A DNA stretch of 64,000 nucleotides, taken from positions 186,001 to 250,000 of the forward strand of contig JAHQIY010000033.1 in the NCBI GenBank assembly GCA_019054805.1. The letters are read 5' to 3'. The DNA comes from Brachionus manjavacas (lineage: Eukaryota > Rotifera > Eurotatoria > Ploima > Brachionidae). The notes below the pieces were generated by a model. It was not told the DNA's origin. It made no database searches and saw nothing but the letters and a program-made list of their open reading frames with translations. Position numbers and translations under genes: made by a program. Below are positions 10,191-21,874 of the stretch, one piece after another. The first letter of the stretch is position 1. The number at the start of each line of letters is the position of its first letter.

Positions 10191-11180
10191 TTTACTTTTA
10201 TTTTTCCTTAAAATTGATTTTTTTTATCATTTTTTTAATGGAATTAGATTACTATATCACCATATTTTTTTGACTTAATTTTCTTATTTTCAAAATATAA
10301 AATAGCAATAAATCAATTTGGAATTATTTTCTTAAATTATTTTTTGACAATAAAATATTTTGACATTCTTTTTTTTGACATTAGAATCATTTGACATTAA
10401 TTTACAGATTACTGATTTTAAAGTAGTGCTATGACACATAGTTTCTGCAAAGTTTTCCTAAATTTAGTTTAAAATACCATAATTTAGGTGAAACAAAAAG
10501 GACCAAAAAGTAAATTATTTTGCGTAGTTTTTGGTGTAATTTCTAACATTAATTAACAAATTAAAGTAAATTAACGTAAAATACATAATATATAGACAGA
10601 ATTGGGCCATGCTATTTTAAAAGTGCTATTCTATTCTCGTAATTAATTTGTGAAGGAAAATTTTGTTAAATTTTTTTTCTCAAAAAAAAATATCCGTATT
10701 TCAGCAACAAATGCTATTCTTAATAGCATTTTTTGCTAGAAGTAACCAGGTTGATTACTTAGTTGATTACTGAATCTTGACAAAGCCAAAATTTTGAATT
10801 GAATAAAAAAATGAAATTTTTATTATTTAGCTAATTATTTTATCATTTTTTTACATTCTACTTGTTATGATCACAAGACCCAATTAAATACTTGTGATTT
10901 TTTATCTATTATTTATTATATTATATTAGTTAAAAATATAATTTCGAGACAATCAACTTCTTATTTTGCATTATATTAGGCGAATCAAATAAATAGTTCA
11001 TTTTCTAAGAAAATAAAAAATATTGAAAAAAAAATTTATCTACAAATTCAAGATTTAAGCTTTTAATTAAAAAAGAGACAAGATAAAATATAAATTTATT
11101 TTCTATTTATACATTTTAAATCGCTGTAGGACACAGCTTTAATTTAATATTTTCATGAGCAAAAATTTTATCGTTAAAAG
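10191..11180. other. AT-rich upstream region of the methyltransferase-like gene
   Basis: No gene seen. A TATAAAT lies near 11088, about 90 nt before the next start codon, and could serve as a promoter element. In DNA this AT-rich it has little weight. Confidence 0.35.
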
Positions 11181-13526
11181 ATGCCTAAAAAAAAAGAAAT
11201 TCTTAGCGAAGCGAGTGATGAAAAAAATAAAAAAACTAGACACAACTTTGAATTAAGTGAGCAAAATGAAAAGTTTTTTAATCCACATTGTTTGCAAAAC
11301 AAAAACTTTTATTATTCAGAAGAGCAGTTTTCAGCGAAAAACAGAATTATTGACGAAAAATCCGCCAGCGAAAAGTACAGAAGAAGAAAAAACGAAGACA
11401 AAAGCACTTTTCATTTTGGCCAGCGAAAGCTCCTTTTATCGGAAATTGAGTTTTTAACTTTGTGCCTAAATGAAACAATTGAGAGAGAGAATAGAGAAAA
11501 ATTCATTTTTGTCTACGCTGGAGCAGCACCCGGCATCCACATGCCCGTACTAATGAACATGTTTCCATTCATTGAAAATTACATTCTTGTAGATCCAGCT
11601 AAATTCAAAATTGATAGCTCAAAAATTAATAAAAACATAAAATATGAGCTGATTAATGAATGCTTTACGGACAAAATGGCTGAATCAATCCGCAAGAGGT
11701 ATCCACAACATGAAATTCTTTTCGTGTCGGACATTCGCACTGCCAACTATAGAATTTTGACAAGAGCCGACACTGAGCTCAAAGTTGAACAGGACATGTT
11801 GGACCAAATGAACTGGCATCATATTTTACAGCCCTACAAGTCTATGTTAAAATTTAGGCTGCCTTATGTTGGAAACGATAAGTGTGCTAAGACCAGCGTT
11901 GACTATTTGCAGGGAAAAATTTACCTTCAAACATGGCAAGGTAAAACATCAAGCGAAACAAGGTTGATTGTGGACAAAAAAGCATCCATTAAGAGCTACG
12001 ACTGTGTTGAATATGAAGATAAATTGTTCAGATTTAATACAGTGGAGCGTGTTTGTGGATACAGACATCATGTGATTGCCCCAGGTATTGATCATTGCTA
12101 TGATTGTAGGACTGAAGTTTTTATTCTAGAAGAATACTTTAAAATTAGGCTCAAAATGAAAGAATTTTTTAATTGTTTTTTAACGTATTTATTTGATTTG
12201 AAAAAAATTGAAGATGTCATAGTTGAAATAAATTCAAATTTGAACGCTGATAAAAAAAGAGATGAATTGACAATCACTTTGGACGATGAACAATTTTGGT
12301 ACAGTGTTTCTTTTAGCGAAATTTTCTATAAAGCCGATTTAAAAAGGCTATTTAGTCGAGATAGCATTGTGAAGCCAGGAACAAAAAATTCCAACTCATC
12401 GTCTGATGAAGACGACAGCAAAGAAAAATTGGAATTGCATAAAAAAATGTGCAAATCGCCTCATACTTTACAAAATACTAAATGTTCACAATTAATAAAA
12501 AATGTAAATTTTGAAAACTTTAGGCTTTTGACTGATGACTATCGGCAAATGCTAAAAGCAAAATTTATATCAACTGACTCGACCACTGTTTACTATAAGG
12601 AGAGAAGCATGAGATTAAGTGAAATTGAGTTTCTGCTCGAAGCCTGTCTTTATTTGATTAAAGAAAAAAACATTACTAAAAACAAGAAAATAGTATGCTT
12701 TTACGCTGGCTCAGCAGCTAGTAAGCGATTAGACAAACTTCAAATTATGTTTCCTTTTATAAAATTTGTTCTTTATGATCCGAAAAAATTTGACATCGAA
12801 CAATCAGAAATGATTGATATAAGACAAGAATGTCTGACTGAAAACATTGCTTTAGACCTTAGAAAAGACTATGATGATTGGATTCGTCTTTTTATTAGTA
12901 ACATTAAACGAACAGGAAATTTTAAATCAATTGAAACCTCAAAGCTAGATAGAGAGGACTTGAGCCTACAAAAAAGTGTTCATTGTCTGCTTAAATCTCA
13001 TTTAAGTATGCTTAGGTTTACAGTTCCAAATTCTTCAACAAATGAATTTGAGTACTTTGATGGTAAAATTTTTTTGAAACCTTGGTCTCATAGATCATCA
13101 CTGGATACCAATTTGATTGTTTACGAAAATTCAAAGCCAAAAAAGTATTTTTACAAAAACTACAAAAATCAGTTGTATAGATTTAATTGCGTAGAGAGAA
13201 CTTTGACTTATGAACACAGTGTGAGAGAATTTGGAATTGATTTTTGCTATGATTGTAGATGTGAAGTTTACATATTTGAATTATATCTAAATAATCTAGA
13301 TTATGTATTTTCGGTTTTGAATGTAGGAAAAATAAGGCCGGCTTTTACCAAAGTCCAAGAAATGATACAAAATTTGAGTATTTATTTGAATTCAAAAAAT
13401 AAGCGAATAATTGTGCAGTTTGACAAAAAAAAATATTCGCTTTTATTCACTGACATTTATTATGAGAAAAAAATTGATGATTTATTTAATACTAAAACAG
13501 TATGTGCAGTTGACAAGAAATTTTAA
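11181..13526 (+). CDS. Tandem VP39-like cap 2'-O-methyltransferase, second half inactive
   Basis: Intronless 781-aa protein made of two copies of the poxvirus VP39 / NCLDV 'poly(A) polymerase regulatory subunit' methyltransferase fold. This family adds a 2'-O-methyl to the mRNA cap using S-adenosylmethionine. Copy 1 (about 75-320) has the SAM loop YAGAAPG (112-118) and apparent K-D-K-E tetrad K83, D184, K224, E259. Copy 2 (about 468-705) has AGSAAS in place of the loop and S476, N574, R612, D642 at the tetrad positions, so it should be inactive. Both copies share a C-terminal block, RFN.VER...GID.CYDCR.EV (near 284-312 and 667-695). A Ser/Asp-rich linker (402-413) separates them. The N-terminal ~75 residues are Lys/Glu-rich. 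Transfer from a large DNA virus followed by duplication is my inference. Confidence 0.75.
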   Translation: MPKKKEILSEASDEKNKKTRHNFELSEQNEKFFNPHCLQNKNFYYSEEQFSAKNRIIDEKSASEKYRRRKNEDKSTFHFGQRKLLLSEIEFLTLCLNETIERENREKFIFVYAGAAPGIHMPVLMNMFPFIENYILVDPAKFKIDSSKINKNIKYELINECFTDKMAESIRKRYPQHEILFVSDIRTANYRILTRADTELKVEQDMLDQMNWHHILQPYKSMLKFRLPYVGNDKCAKTSVDYLQGKIYLQTWQGKTSSETRLIVDKKASIKSYDCVEYEDKLFRFNTVERVCGYRHHVIAPGIDHCYDCRTEVFILEEYFKIRLKMKEFFNCFLTYLFDLKKIEDVIVEINSNLNADKKRDELTITLDDEQFWYSVSFSEIFYKADLKRLFSRDSIVKPGTKNSNSSSDEDDSKEKLELHKKMCKSPHTLQNTKCSQLIKNVNFENFRLLTDDYRQMLKAKFISTDSTTVYYKERSMRLSEIEFLLEACLYLIKEKNITKNKKIVCFYAGSAASKRLDKLQIMFPFIKFVLYDPKKFDIEQSEMIDIRQECLTENIALDLRKDYDDWIRLFISNIKRTGNFKSIETSKLDREDLSLQKSVHCLLKSHLSMLRFTVPNSSTNEFEYFDGKIFLKPWSHRSSLDTNLIVYENSKPKKYFYKNYKNQLYRFNCVERTLTYEHSVREFGIDFCYDCRCEVYIFELYLNNLDYVFSVLNVGKIRPAFTKVQEMIQNLSIYLNSKNKRIIVQFDKKKYSLLFTDIYYEKKIDDLFNTKTVCAVDKKF

Positions 13527-13685
13527 CGAAATTTGAAATAATAAGAGAACTTGAGGACGATTAAAATACTGCTGCTGCCATCACTAAGCTTTAATTTTTT
13601 TTTTAAATTAAGTGATTTATTTTTTCTTTATTGAAATGGCAAAAAGCTCAAAAAAATATTTTCATTATAATCATAAAGTGTTGTA

Positions 13686-13691
13686 AATAAA
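13686..13691 (+). terminator. Candidate polyadenylation signal AATAAA
   Basis: AATAAA about 160 nt after the stop of the methyltransferase-like gene, the first clear hexamer downstream. Chance occurrence is possible in this AT-rich region. Confidence 0.35.
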
Positions 13692-15652
13692 TATCATTTG
13701 AATTTACTTTTAAATAATTAAATTAATTTTTAAATTTGAGTTTAAATTTTAACAAATTTTTAAGTAAAGTTTGATATTTGAAATTCAAATTTGAATCATT
13801 ATTCAATTCAATTTAGAATTTGAAAAGTAAAATTATTAAGCTTTTATTTGATAATCAAAACGAAAATTTAAATTTATATTGATTATTTTTATTATAAGTG
13901 TATTAATTTAAAACGTAATTAACAAATAAATTCTAAAATTAAATTTTTTTTCATTTTTTTCTTTTTCCAATTAGTTCGAGGTCTTTCTGAAATAATGTAT
14001 AAATTTTTTTAAGAACTAATTTATATTTTTTAAAATGAGTCAAACTCGAGATTTTTTTACAAGCACCCTTTACTCCAGGATCGATATACAAAAAGTAATA
14101 CATTTAAATATTTCTTGTCTACAATCATTCAATTAAAGTTAGTGATTGTAATTAAGGTAAATAAAAATGCTGATATTTCACTGTTGAATATAGTAACACA
14201 AATTCCTCAAGCAATACGCTTGGTCATTTGAAAAAAGAACATGCTATGTAATTAGTATATTAGCATAATATTTTAGTGAGTTTTACTTATTTAGATTGGT
14301 CAAATTGTTTAAGTAATTTTAATTAAAACATAATTTAAAAAGAATTTAGAATCATATAAGTTAATCTTGAAGTTTAAATATTTTTTGAGTTTAAATTTGA
14401 ATCCAAATTTTATTTTAAATTAAAATCAAAATAAATCGAATAATTTGTTCAAATTGCCGATTTGATTTACTTCATTGTAATCATATATAATCATACATCT
14501 AATTAAAAAGTTCTTTTTTTTATTAGTTTTAATTGTTTAATTTTATTTACCAATTGAATTATCTTTATTAGACTTTTTTACTTTTAACAACGAGTTTTAA
14601 ACAATTCTTGAAAAATTCATGCTCCCCATGTTTAACTAAAAAGTTTTATAAAAATAACATTTTAGTCTATTCTACTTAAAAGTGAAAAATTTTGTCTTTT
14701 TTTGCTCCTTTAAATGAGTTTTATAGCTTTAATAATAATTTAATTAAAAGCAAAAATCTTAATCAAAAACACAGTTTATAAAACTTAGTCAACCGGATGT
14801 AATTTTAAGAGTATACTTGCTAACCCACTAAATTTGAATTAATCACCAATAAACACTCAGAGTCGCTCCAAAAGTTTAAGTCTACTTTAAGACATCTTGA
14901 AGTTTAGGATCAAAAAAATCAGATCAAATAGAATTTTGTATTTAATTTTTAAATGGTTTTTGATTAAATCTCTCTGCAAAATGCCAACTAATTTAAAAAC
15001 CATTCAAAAGTTATAATCAAAATACTATTTGATCTATTTTTCTAGGACTTTCGCAGTATTTGAAAAAAAAATTTTTATCCGACCGGAACGGTATTTTCAA
15101 AGTAGAAAAAATTCGAAAAAAAGTAACATTAAAGAAAAATATTGAATATAATTTATTATAAGGAATTTTTTTGATATTTTTTGAATTAATCATAAAAGTT
15201 TAAGTTTAATTAAATTTACATAATTTACAGATTTTTACAACATATCAGCATTTTCCAATAAAAAACATTTTAATTTCACCTTATATTGGATTTTTTTATT
15301 TAGTTTGTAGGTTTAATTGATTACAGAAAAATAGAGTCTTGCCTTTTGGGGAAGTCGGCACAATTTTAAGACTCAGTTTGACATTTTTCATTTTTCATTC
15401 AAATACAAGCTCTAAGTATGTTTAATTCTTGTATTTCAAATATAATCTTATAAATTGTCATAAATTATTACAATTGACAGGTTTTCAATAATTTTTGATA
15501 ACAAGGTATTAATTCCGACTCCACCTTTTCTCTAGACCTTGAACACCTAGTGACTGCAGAGCATTCTATAACTTATACACAAACAGTATTGTTCAACTTT
15601 GAAAATGAATCCTCGACGAATAAGTTAACGCAGAACATTAAAGTCAAGATTG
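13692..15652. other. AT-rich intergenic region
   Basis: About 2 kb with no gene, transposon motif or clear repeat that I can recognise in either strand. Confidence 0.4.
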
Positions 15653-15880
15653 TCAGAAAAAAAATATCATTTCTGACAGTTTTACAAAGAGATAAGAGAA
15701 TATTAATTGATAAAAAATAATCAAATTTGAATTATTTAAGCTATCGTAAATGAACCAATCATTTGAACAAGCAAGCTCACTTGAATTATAATTTGAAATG
15801 ACGACCCAGTGATTTTTAGCTTGAGCAACTTGGATATAAAGTGATTCATTAAGTACATCAGGATTAAAAGGAGGGCTCAC
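15653..15880 (-). pseudogene. Ulp1-like cysteine protease scrap
   Basis: The minus-strand translation contains VAQAKNHWVVISNYNS followed by DWFIYDSLNNSN. This matches the middle of the Ulp1/C48-type protease domain often carried by animal transposons: the catalytic His lies in NHWV and the catalytic Asp-like position in the YDSL strand. The third catalytic residue (Cys) and both ends of the domain are absent. It is a fragment, and the parent element is unknown. Confidence 0.45.
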
Positions 15881-17734
15881 AATTGAATAATATCAAAGGA
15901 TTGAAGGGAAATATACGTGATCCATTGAACAAAACTTAGGGCAAGATTAAAATAATCAAATTGGAAAACGACTATTTTCTAAAATTAAAGGCTTTAAACG
16001 AATAGGAAAAGTAGAGCTGGAATATCCTAGGTTGGTTTCAGTGGTACTAATTAACATCTAATAATTTGAAGAAGCTCCTGAAATGGAAATGAATGCTGAA
16101 AATGTTTTAAAAAATTAATGGTAAAAAATGATCAATCGAATAATTAATTAAAAATAATTTTTATTAAATATTTTCATTAAACATTCCTTTATTTAGACAG
16201 TTAAACATTTTTTTACTTGAAAATTTCCTAAAAGAGGATTGGTTACAAAACCAGATGTTATTTAATTAAGTCTTTATTTAATGTTTTTTATTTATTCTAA
16301 TGGTTGATTAGTAAAATATACATAACATTTTTTTATTTGTTAATTCAATAATTTTCAACCAATTAAATTAATGGTTTAAAGAATCATTAATTGATAATTT
16401 ACTCATATTTTAAATTTATTTGAGATCCTGCTTCAGAAAAATCATGCTAATTGCTTTAGTTACTGATTTTATTTAGTAAAAATTTTCAAAAAAAAAAAGA
16501 TTTTTAAATAAAACTTGAGTTAATAATTTTAGTTTAGTCGGCTAAAAATAAGTTAACTAAAAACTAGTCGACTATAAATTAGCTAACTAAAAATAAGTTA
16601 CCTAAACTAAAGAGAAAACTCCTATCACTAGCCCCCAGTAAATTTTAAAGACCAACAAAAACTGTAAAACAATCGTATAAAATAAGCGTAAAAAACGCAG
16701 AAGATGGTCAGGATTTATGTAAATTTTACGAAATAACTTGTTGAAAATTTTCGCAAAGTTAAATTGAAAATTTTACATAAAGTCAAAGTCTGACTCAGGT
16801 CAACTTTATTATTTTCAGGCTATAACATTAGACCTCATCATTCTATATTAGCACCAAATTACAGAAAATTAAGAATGATAAAATTTAATTTAAAAACATT
16901 GAAATTCGAGAGCTAAATTTTATTTAATACAAAAATTTCTAAAAAAAAATTTTAGTTTTAGTCAAAGTCCAGACTTGACTTTGACTTTATGATTTTAACC
17001 AACTCTGAAATAAAGTGAAAGTTTCACTAAGAATCTTAATCGTTAATTTTAATGCATCTTATCTAGTTTTAACTTCAGTTCTTTTTTTTTAAAATTAAAA
17101 AAGTTAAATTGAATCAACAAGACCAAAATATTTATTTTTAAAATTTGAAAATATTTTTAATTAGAATTAAGTGAAAAATGTCGAAACAAATTTAAACATG
17201 GTAAAGTTTCGATTTAAAGCATAGTTTAAGTTAAAACTCAAATTTTGAACTTTTGAAAAAGATAATATATAGTTTCAGCGTGTCTCCAGTTGGTACTATA
17301 TTTAATGCGTTTCGATCTTTTACTCAAATAAATTGGTCAAAAAGAAAAAAAAGTTCAAAATAGTGATCTATCAGCTGATTAAATATAAAATTAATATAAA
17401 TTTATTTTTTTAGAGCAATCTTCTGATTTTCGACTCATAACTTCCGGCTTCTGCAGTAAATTTCTTGTTCTCAAAAAAATATATTCCAAAATATAGATAT
17501 AAAAAGTAATTAGCAAGATAAATTATCTAGAAAATAAGAATATGAAAATAAACAGTAATTTAATCTAATTAAGATGTGTGTTTCATGAAGTTTTATGAAA
17601 GATATAATAATTTTTGCTAATTTATTAATAGCTTCTTTTGATACAATACTGATATAATTTTCTGTTTTTACTTAAAAGAACTTCTAGTTTCACCCCCAAT
17701 AATGAATTTTTTAATGGCTTCATTTTCGTTATTA
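15881..17734. other. AT-rich intergenic region
   Basis: No gene recognised. Between about 16540 and 16620 several degenerate copies of a CTAACTAAAAA(T/C)AAGTTA-like motif follow one another, a short imperfect tandem repeat. Nothing else stands out. Confidence 0.4.
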
Positions 17735-18485
17735 ATTTTTATTTATTTAATAAAATAATTTTAGGGATTTAACACTAGGACTATCCCGAACGGCTTATCG
17801 CCTTCTTTTCAGTCCTCATGTAATTTAAAATTAGAAAATTAAAAAAAAGTAATTAGGTTATATTAAATAAAATATTAAATTTATTATATTAAATTTTTTT
17901 AAAATAAAACTCGTTTTGAAAAAGAAAAAAAAAATTATTTAAATAAAATAAAATTATTAAATTTCCGTATAAGAAGATTTCGTATGGTGTTGTGGTTTTG
18001 CTAATAGGGCCTACAAGCTATGTGTTTTAATACACATTTAAATCTTTGGTGATAAGTGGGTCGAGTTGTTAGTGTGCCAAATGCATAAATCATCGGCGAA
18101 TAAACCTACTTTTACATTATTTGAAATCGCGGTTACGATATCGCTAAAATATGCTTTAAATAGAGTTGGTGATAGACAGCTTCCTTTGGGGACTCCACAG
18201 TTTATCGGTTTTTAAGTTGAGAGTTCGTTTTTAAATTGGACTGCAAATGTACGTTCTTCTTAGAAGCTTTTGATCTATTATAGGATATTTTGGTTAAAAT
18301 TTGTTGATTCCAACTTATTTAAGATACCAATATGTGGGGTTTTATCAAATGTTTTTTCTAGGTCGAAAAAGACTGCCCCCGTTATATTTTCGTTATTAAG
18401 TTTAAAAACATTTGTGTTTAATTTTTTAATGTTTTCATTCATTGTACATTAAGTTTTTTCTAAAGATGCATGGTTTGATGACTTT
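17735..18485 (-). mobile_element. Decayed LINE with reverse transcriptase motifs, minus strand
   Basis: The minus strand reads AVFFDLEKTFDKTPHIGIL near 18400-18340, then INCGVPKGSCLSPTLF near 18205-18155, then VGLFADDLCIWHTNNS near 18105-18060. These are RT blocks of a CR1/Jockey-type LINE. Toward lower coordinates a likely LINE 3' end follows at about 17735-17820: a GGACT...AGTCC stem (17778-17782 with 17811-17815) and an AATAAATAAA-like tail. The thumb and C-terminal coding region are missing between about 17825 and 18000. Stops interrupt the frame between blocks. Confidence 0.7.
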
Positions 18486-18489
18486 ATGA

Positions 18490-20190
18490 AGAATCGAAGA
18501 GTTCAACCCTGAATTGTGTGATGACAAAGCATCCAGTTGGTCGAAATGGCACGAACACTTCGACCGAGCCATCAAACTTAGTCAGCTCAAACCAGAGCTA
18601 AAGATTGATGCGCTGAAGTACTATGGTGGTGAAATTCTGCTTGATATTATCAAGGATGTTGAGTTCCCAAACACAACCACCACCACAACCTTAACACAAA
18701 CCAGCTCTCAAGGCAACGGTGACGCTACTAGTACGACCGACACGCACGAAATCGCGTACAGAGACCTCATTAGGAAAGTCACTGATCACCTTAACGCTGA
18801 GAGCAACCCCGAACAGAACCTTGCGAGACTTCGTGAAATAGGACAGTACCTCGACGAGCCATTCACTGATTTTCTCAAAAGGGTAAGGGAAAAAGCCAGG
18901 CTCTGCAGCTTCACCGACAACGTCACAAGAGACCGCGAAATCAAGTGGATCAAAATCGGGAAGTCTAGAGACCCTAAGATCAAAGCTAAAGGTCTCGAGC
19001 CAAACGTGACCCTGAATGACCTGATCAAATATGCCAAAATCCAAGAGACAGTACAGAAGCAGCTCAAAGAGCTGGACAGAATTGAACAAAATGAAAATTT
19101 GGCAATCAACAAATTTAACAAAGAAACAAAACAGTATGCTCATACCAAGCAGCAACAAGCTAGCTCAAACATAAAGCCTAAAGCAACACAGAATCAAGTG
19201 TGCGGTAACTGTGGGTATGCGCTACCACACAGGGGCCAATGTCCAGCTCATGGCAAAACTTGCAAAAACTGCAACAAGCGTAACCACTTTGCAAGTGTGT
19301 GCAGATCGAGCCGAGAGAACAAGAAAAAGGTTGCTAGACTAGCGTACGAAACAACTTCAGACTCGTCTGACGGAGAGCAAAAGTTCGGTTCAATGAACTT
19401 CATGACCGTTCGCAAGATCGGCCAGACTATCAAGAACTGGTTCATGCCGGTTCTGTCAGTCTTCATGCTCCTCACAAGTGTCAAGTTTGGGCTCGACACT
19501 GGCGCTGAAGTAGACGTCATCGACGAATTGACATACGATCGCTTACGCAATAAACCAATTCTTTCAAGATGCCGAACCAAGCTGTTTCCGTATGGCTCAA
19601 ATACACCAATCTCAACGCTTGGTGAATTCAAGACACATGTCAAGTGTCGCGATGGGAACAGAGCTGTCAGGTTTATAGTCACCAAAGGCAACAATGGTAA
19701 CCTGATGAGCTACAAGACCGCAGTGCTGTTAGGACTCATCGCTCAGATTGGTAACATTGACCAGATCGACAATGAGACACAAAAGTACGCCAAACGTTAC
19801 AAAAATCTGTTCTCAAACAAGATTGGCACTCTCAAGAATTACCAAATCAAGCTCCACATCAAAGATTCAGTGAAACCGGTCCAACACAAGTTAAGACCCA
19901 TACCGTTCAATATACGTATACTAGTGGAAACCGAAATCATGAACCTTCTTGAGAACGACATCATCGAGCCAGTCGAAGGACCAACCGAATGGGTATCCGC
20001 GTTGGTACCAGTGCCAAAGCCTGGTAGACCAAGCGAAATTCGACTATGCTCAGATGCAAGAGCCGCTAACAAAGCGATTGTTCGTGAAAGACACGTTACG
20101 CCATCAATTGAAGACCTAATTGTCAAGCTAAACGGCGCAACGTATTTCTCGAAATTTGACCTCAAAAACGGTATAACCAAGAAGTGCTGA
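18490..20190 (+). pseudogene. Gypsy gag - protease - start of reverse transcriptase
   Basis: One frame from 18490 (reading RIEEFNPEL before CDDKASSW; the first codons may be cut) to a stop at 20188. It includes a gag capsid-like helical region, a Cys/His region with CGNCGY near 19200 and the zinc knuckle CKNCNKRNHFASVC at 19261-19302. A retropepsin with LDTGAEVDVID follows near 19492, and then the RT fingers to FSKFDLKNG near 20150-20170. A base lost just after the FDLKNG motif shifts the frame and creates the stop. Gag and pol share one frame here, without a separate gag stop. Confidence 0.85.
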
Positions 20191-20594
20191 GCGGAAAATC
20201 TCGTAACATTACAACTTTCTGTACACACATGGGTTTGTTTAGATACAAAAGATTGAATTTTGGTGTCAATGCAGCATCAGAACTCTTCCAAAAAGCCGTC
20301 GAATACGTTCTAAGTGGTCTCAAGAACGTCATCAACATCAGTGACGACATTATCGATTTTGGCAAAACCAAAGAAGAACACGACAAAGCTCTTGAGATGG
20401 TCCTGCAACGACTAGAAGAGTCTGGCCTGACAGTCAACCGCAATAAATGCCAATTTAGTAAGACAAAGCTCGACTTTTTTGGTCTCACTTTTTCAAGCGA
20501 AGGTATCAACCTTGACCAAAAGAAAGTCGAAGCATTGGCAAACTCAATGGCACCTAAAACAGTCAGCGAACTTCGCAGCCTTCTTCGACAATAG
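20171..20594 (+). pseudogene. Gypsy reverse transcriptase, catalytic part
   Basis: The RT domain continues in the +1 frame: TTFCTHMGLFRYKRLNFGVN, then the catalytic ISDDIIDFG with the two Asp codons at 20343-20348, then the thumb up to SELRSLL. The frame stops at 20592. Compared with related elements about a dozen codons of the RT/RNase H linker appear deleted near 20586, and an in-frame TAG follows at 20618-20620 in the next part. Confidence 0.85.
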
Positions 20595-21874
20595 TCGCTC
20601 CACTCAACATGCTAACCTAGAAGGATGTCAAGTTCGAATGGTCAAACTCTCAAGAACAAGCTTTTAAAGAGCTCAAGAAAGCGATTGCAACGCAAGCCAT
20701 GGCATACTATGACCCAAGCAAACGAACACAAGTTATTGTCGATGCTAGTCCAGTGGGCCTTGGCGCTGTAATGATGCAACACCCGCCGAATGAACCAAAC
20801 AATAAACAAATTGTGCTTTTTGCCAGTCGATCACTTACGCCAACAGAGCAGCGCTACAGCCAAGTCGAACGCGAAGCTCTAGCGTGTGTATGGGCCATGG
20901 AAAAACTGCACCTATACCTCTATGGTCAAGAGTTCGATCTTGTCACAGACAACAAGACTGTAGAGCTGATACTGCGAAACCCTGATTCGAAGCCCAAAGC
21001 ACGCATCGAGCGATGGTGTCTGAGAATCCAACCCTACAGGTATGTAGTGGTACACAGGTCTGGCAAGTCAAACATAGCTGACTTTTTGAGCAGAAGCCCA
21101 ATACCAATCGACACCAAAGAAACGTACCATGAGAAAATCAGCGAAGCGTATATCAACATGGAAGTCAATAGTGCGGGAAAAAGAACGGTGAGGCGTTCAG
21201 AAATCGCTCGCGAAACCGCAAAAGACGAGCTGCTCAAAGAAGTCAAGAACATGATCGAGAATCGCCCATACAAAGCAATCAAGTATTACGAAAAGCTCAG
21301 AAACGAACTTTCCACAACACAAGATGGCATCATACTAAAAGGCAACCAGATAATAGTTCCATCATCTCTGATACCCCGCATGGTTAACGTGGCACACAGT
21401 GGTCATCTAGGCATCCTTAAAACAAAGACGTTGCTTAGAAATTCTGTTTGGTTCCAAGATTTGGACAAAACTGTTGAACAACAGCTCAAGTCATGTCACA
21501 AATGCCAAGTAAACACAAGCAACAAAACGTATAAGCACCCAATAATTGTTTCGCAAATGCCTGTAAACCCGTGGCAGAACTTAGCCATCGATTTCTTCAA
21601 CTCACGGAAATTCCCAAAATATCTCATGGTTGTCATTGATGAACATTCGCGATACCCAATTGTTCGCTTTATATCCTCGTTGAATGCCAAAACGGTGATC
21701 AAACAGCTAAACAGCATATTCAGTCACTTTGGCATCCCGCAAAGAATAAAAACGGACAATGGTCCACCGTTCAACTCTCACGAGTTCAAAATGTTCGCCA
21801 TAGACAACGATATCAAACACCAAATGCAAATGGTCTTGAGGAACGATTTATGGCATCATTGGGTAAGGTCCTGA
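20595..21874 (+). pseudogene. Gypsy RNase H and integrase
   Basis: After a stop at 20618-20620 the frame runs from VKFEWSNSQEQAFKELK into RNase H (VIVDASPVGLGAVMMQ, ASRSLTPTEQRYSQVEREALACVWA, TDNKTVEL). Next comes the integrase H2C2 finger (HSGHLGI...CHKCQ) and the catalytic core: AIDFF with Asp at 21590-21592 and KTDNGPPF with Asp at 21755-21757. A slip near 21820 moves the NANGLEERF block, with the catalytic Glu, into the next frame. The true tail of this frame (after DIKHQ) is spurious. Confidence 0.85.

Noticed and set aside
18691-20509. Long minus-strand open frames (up to 155 codons) across the Gypsy gag-pol region
   Set aside because: They lie antisense to a clearly coding region, have no family motifs, and arise because the GC-richer coding strand has few stop codons in complementary frames.
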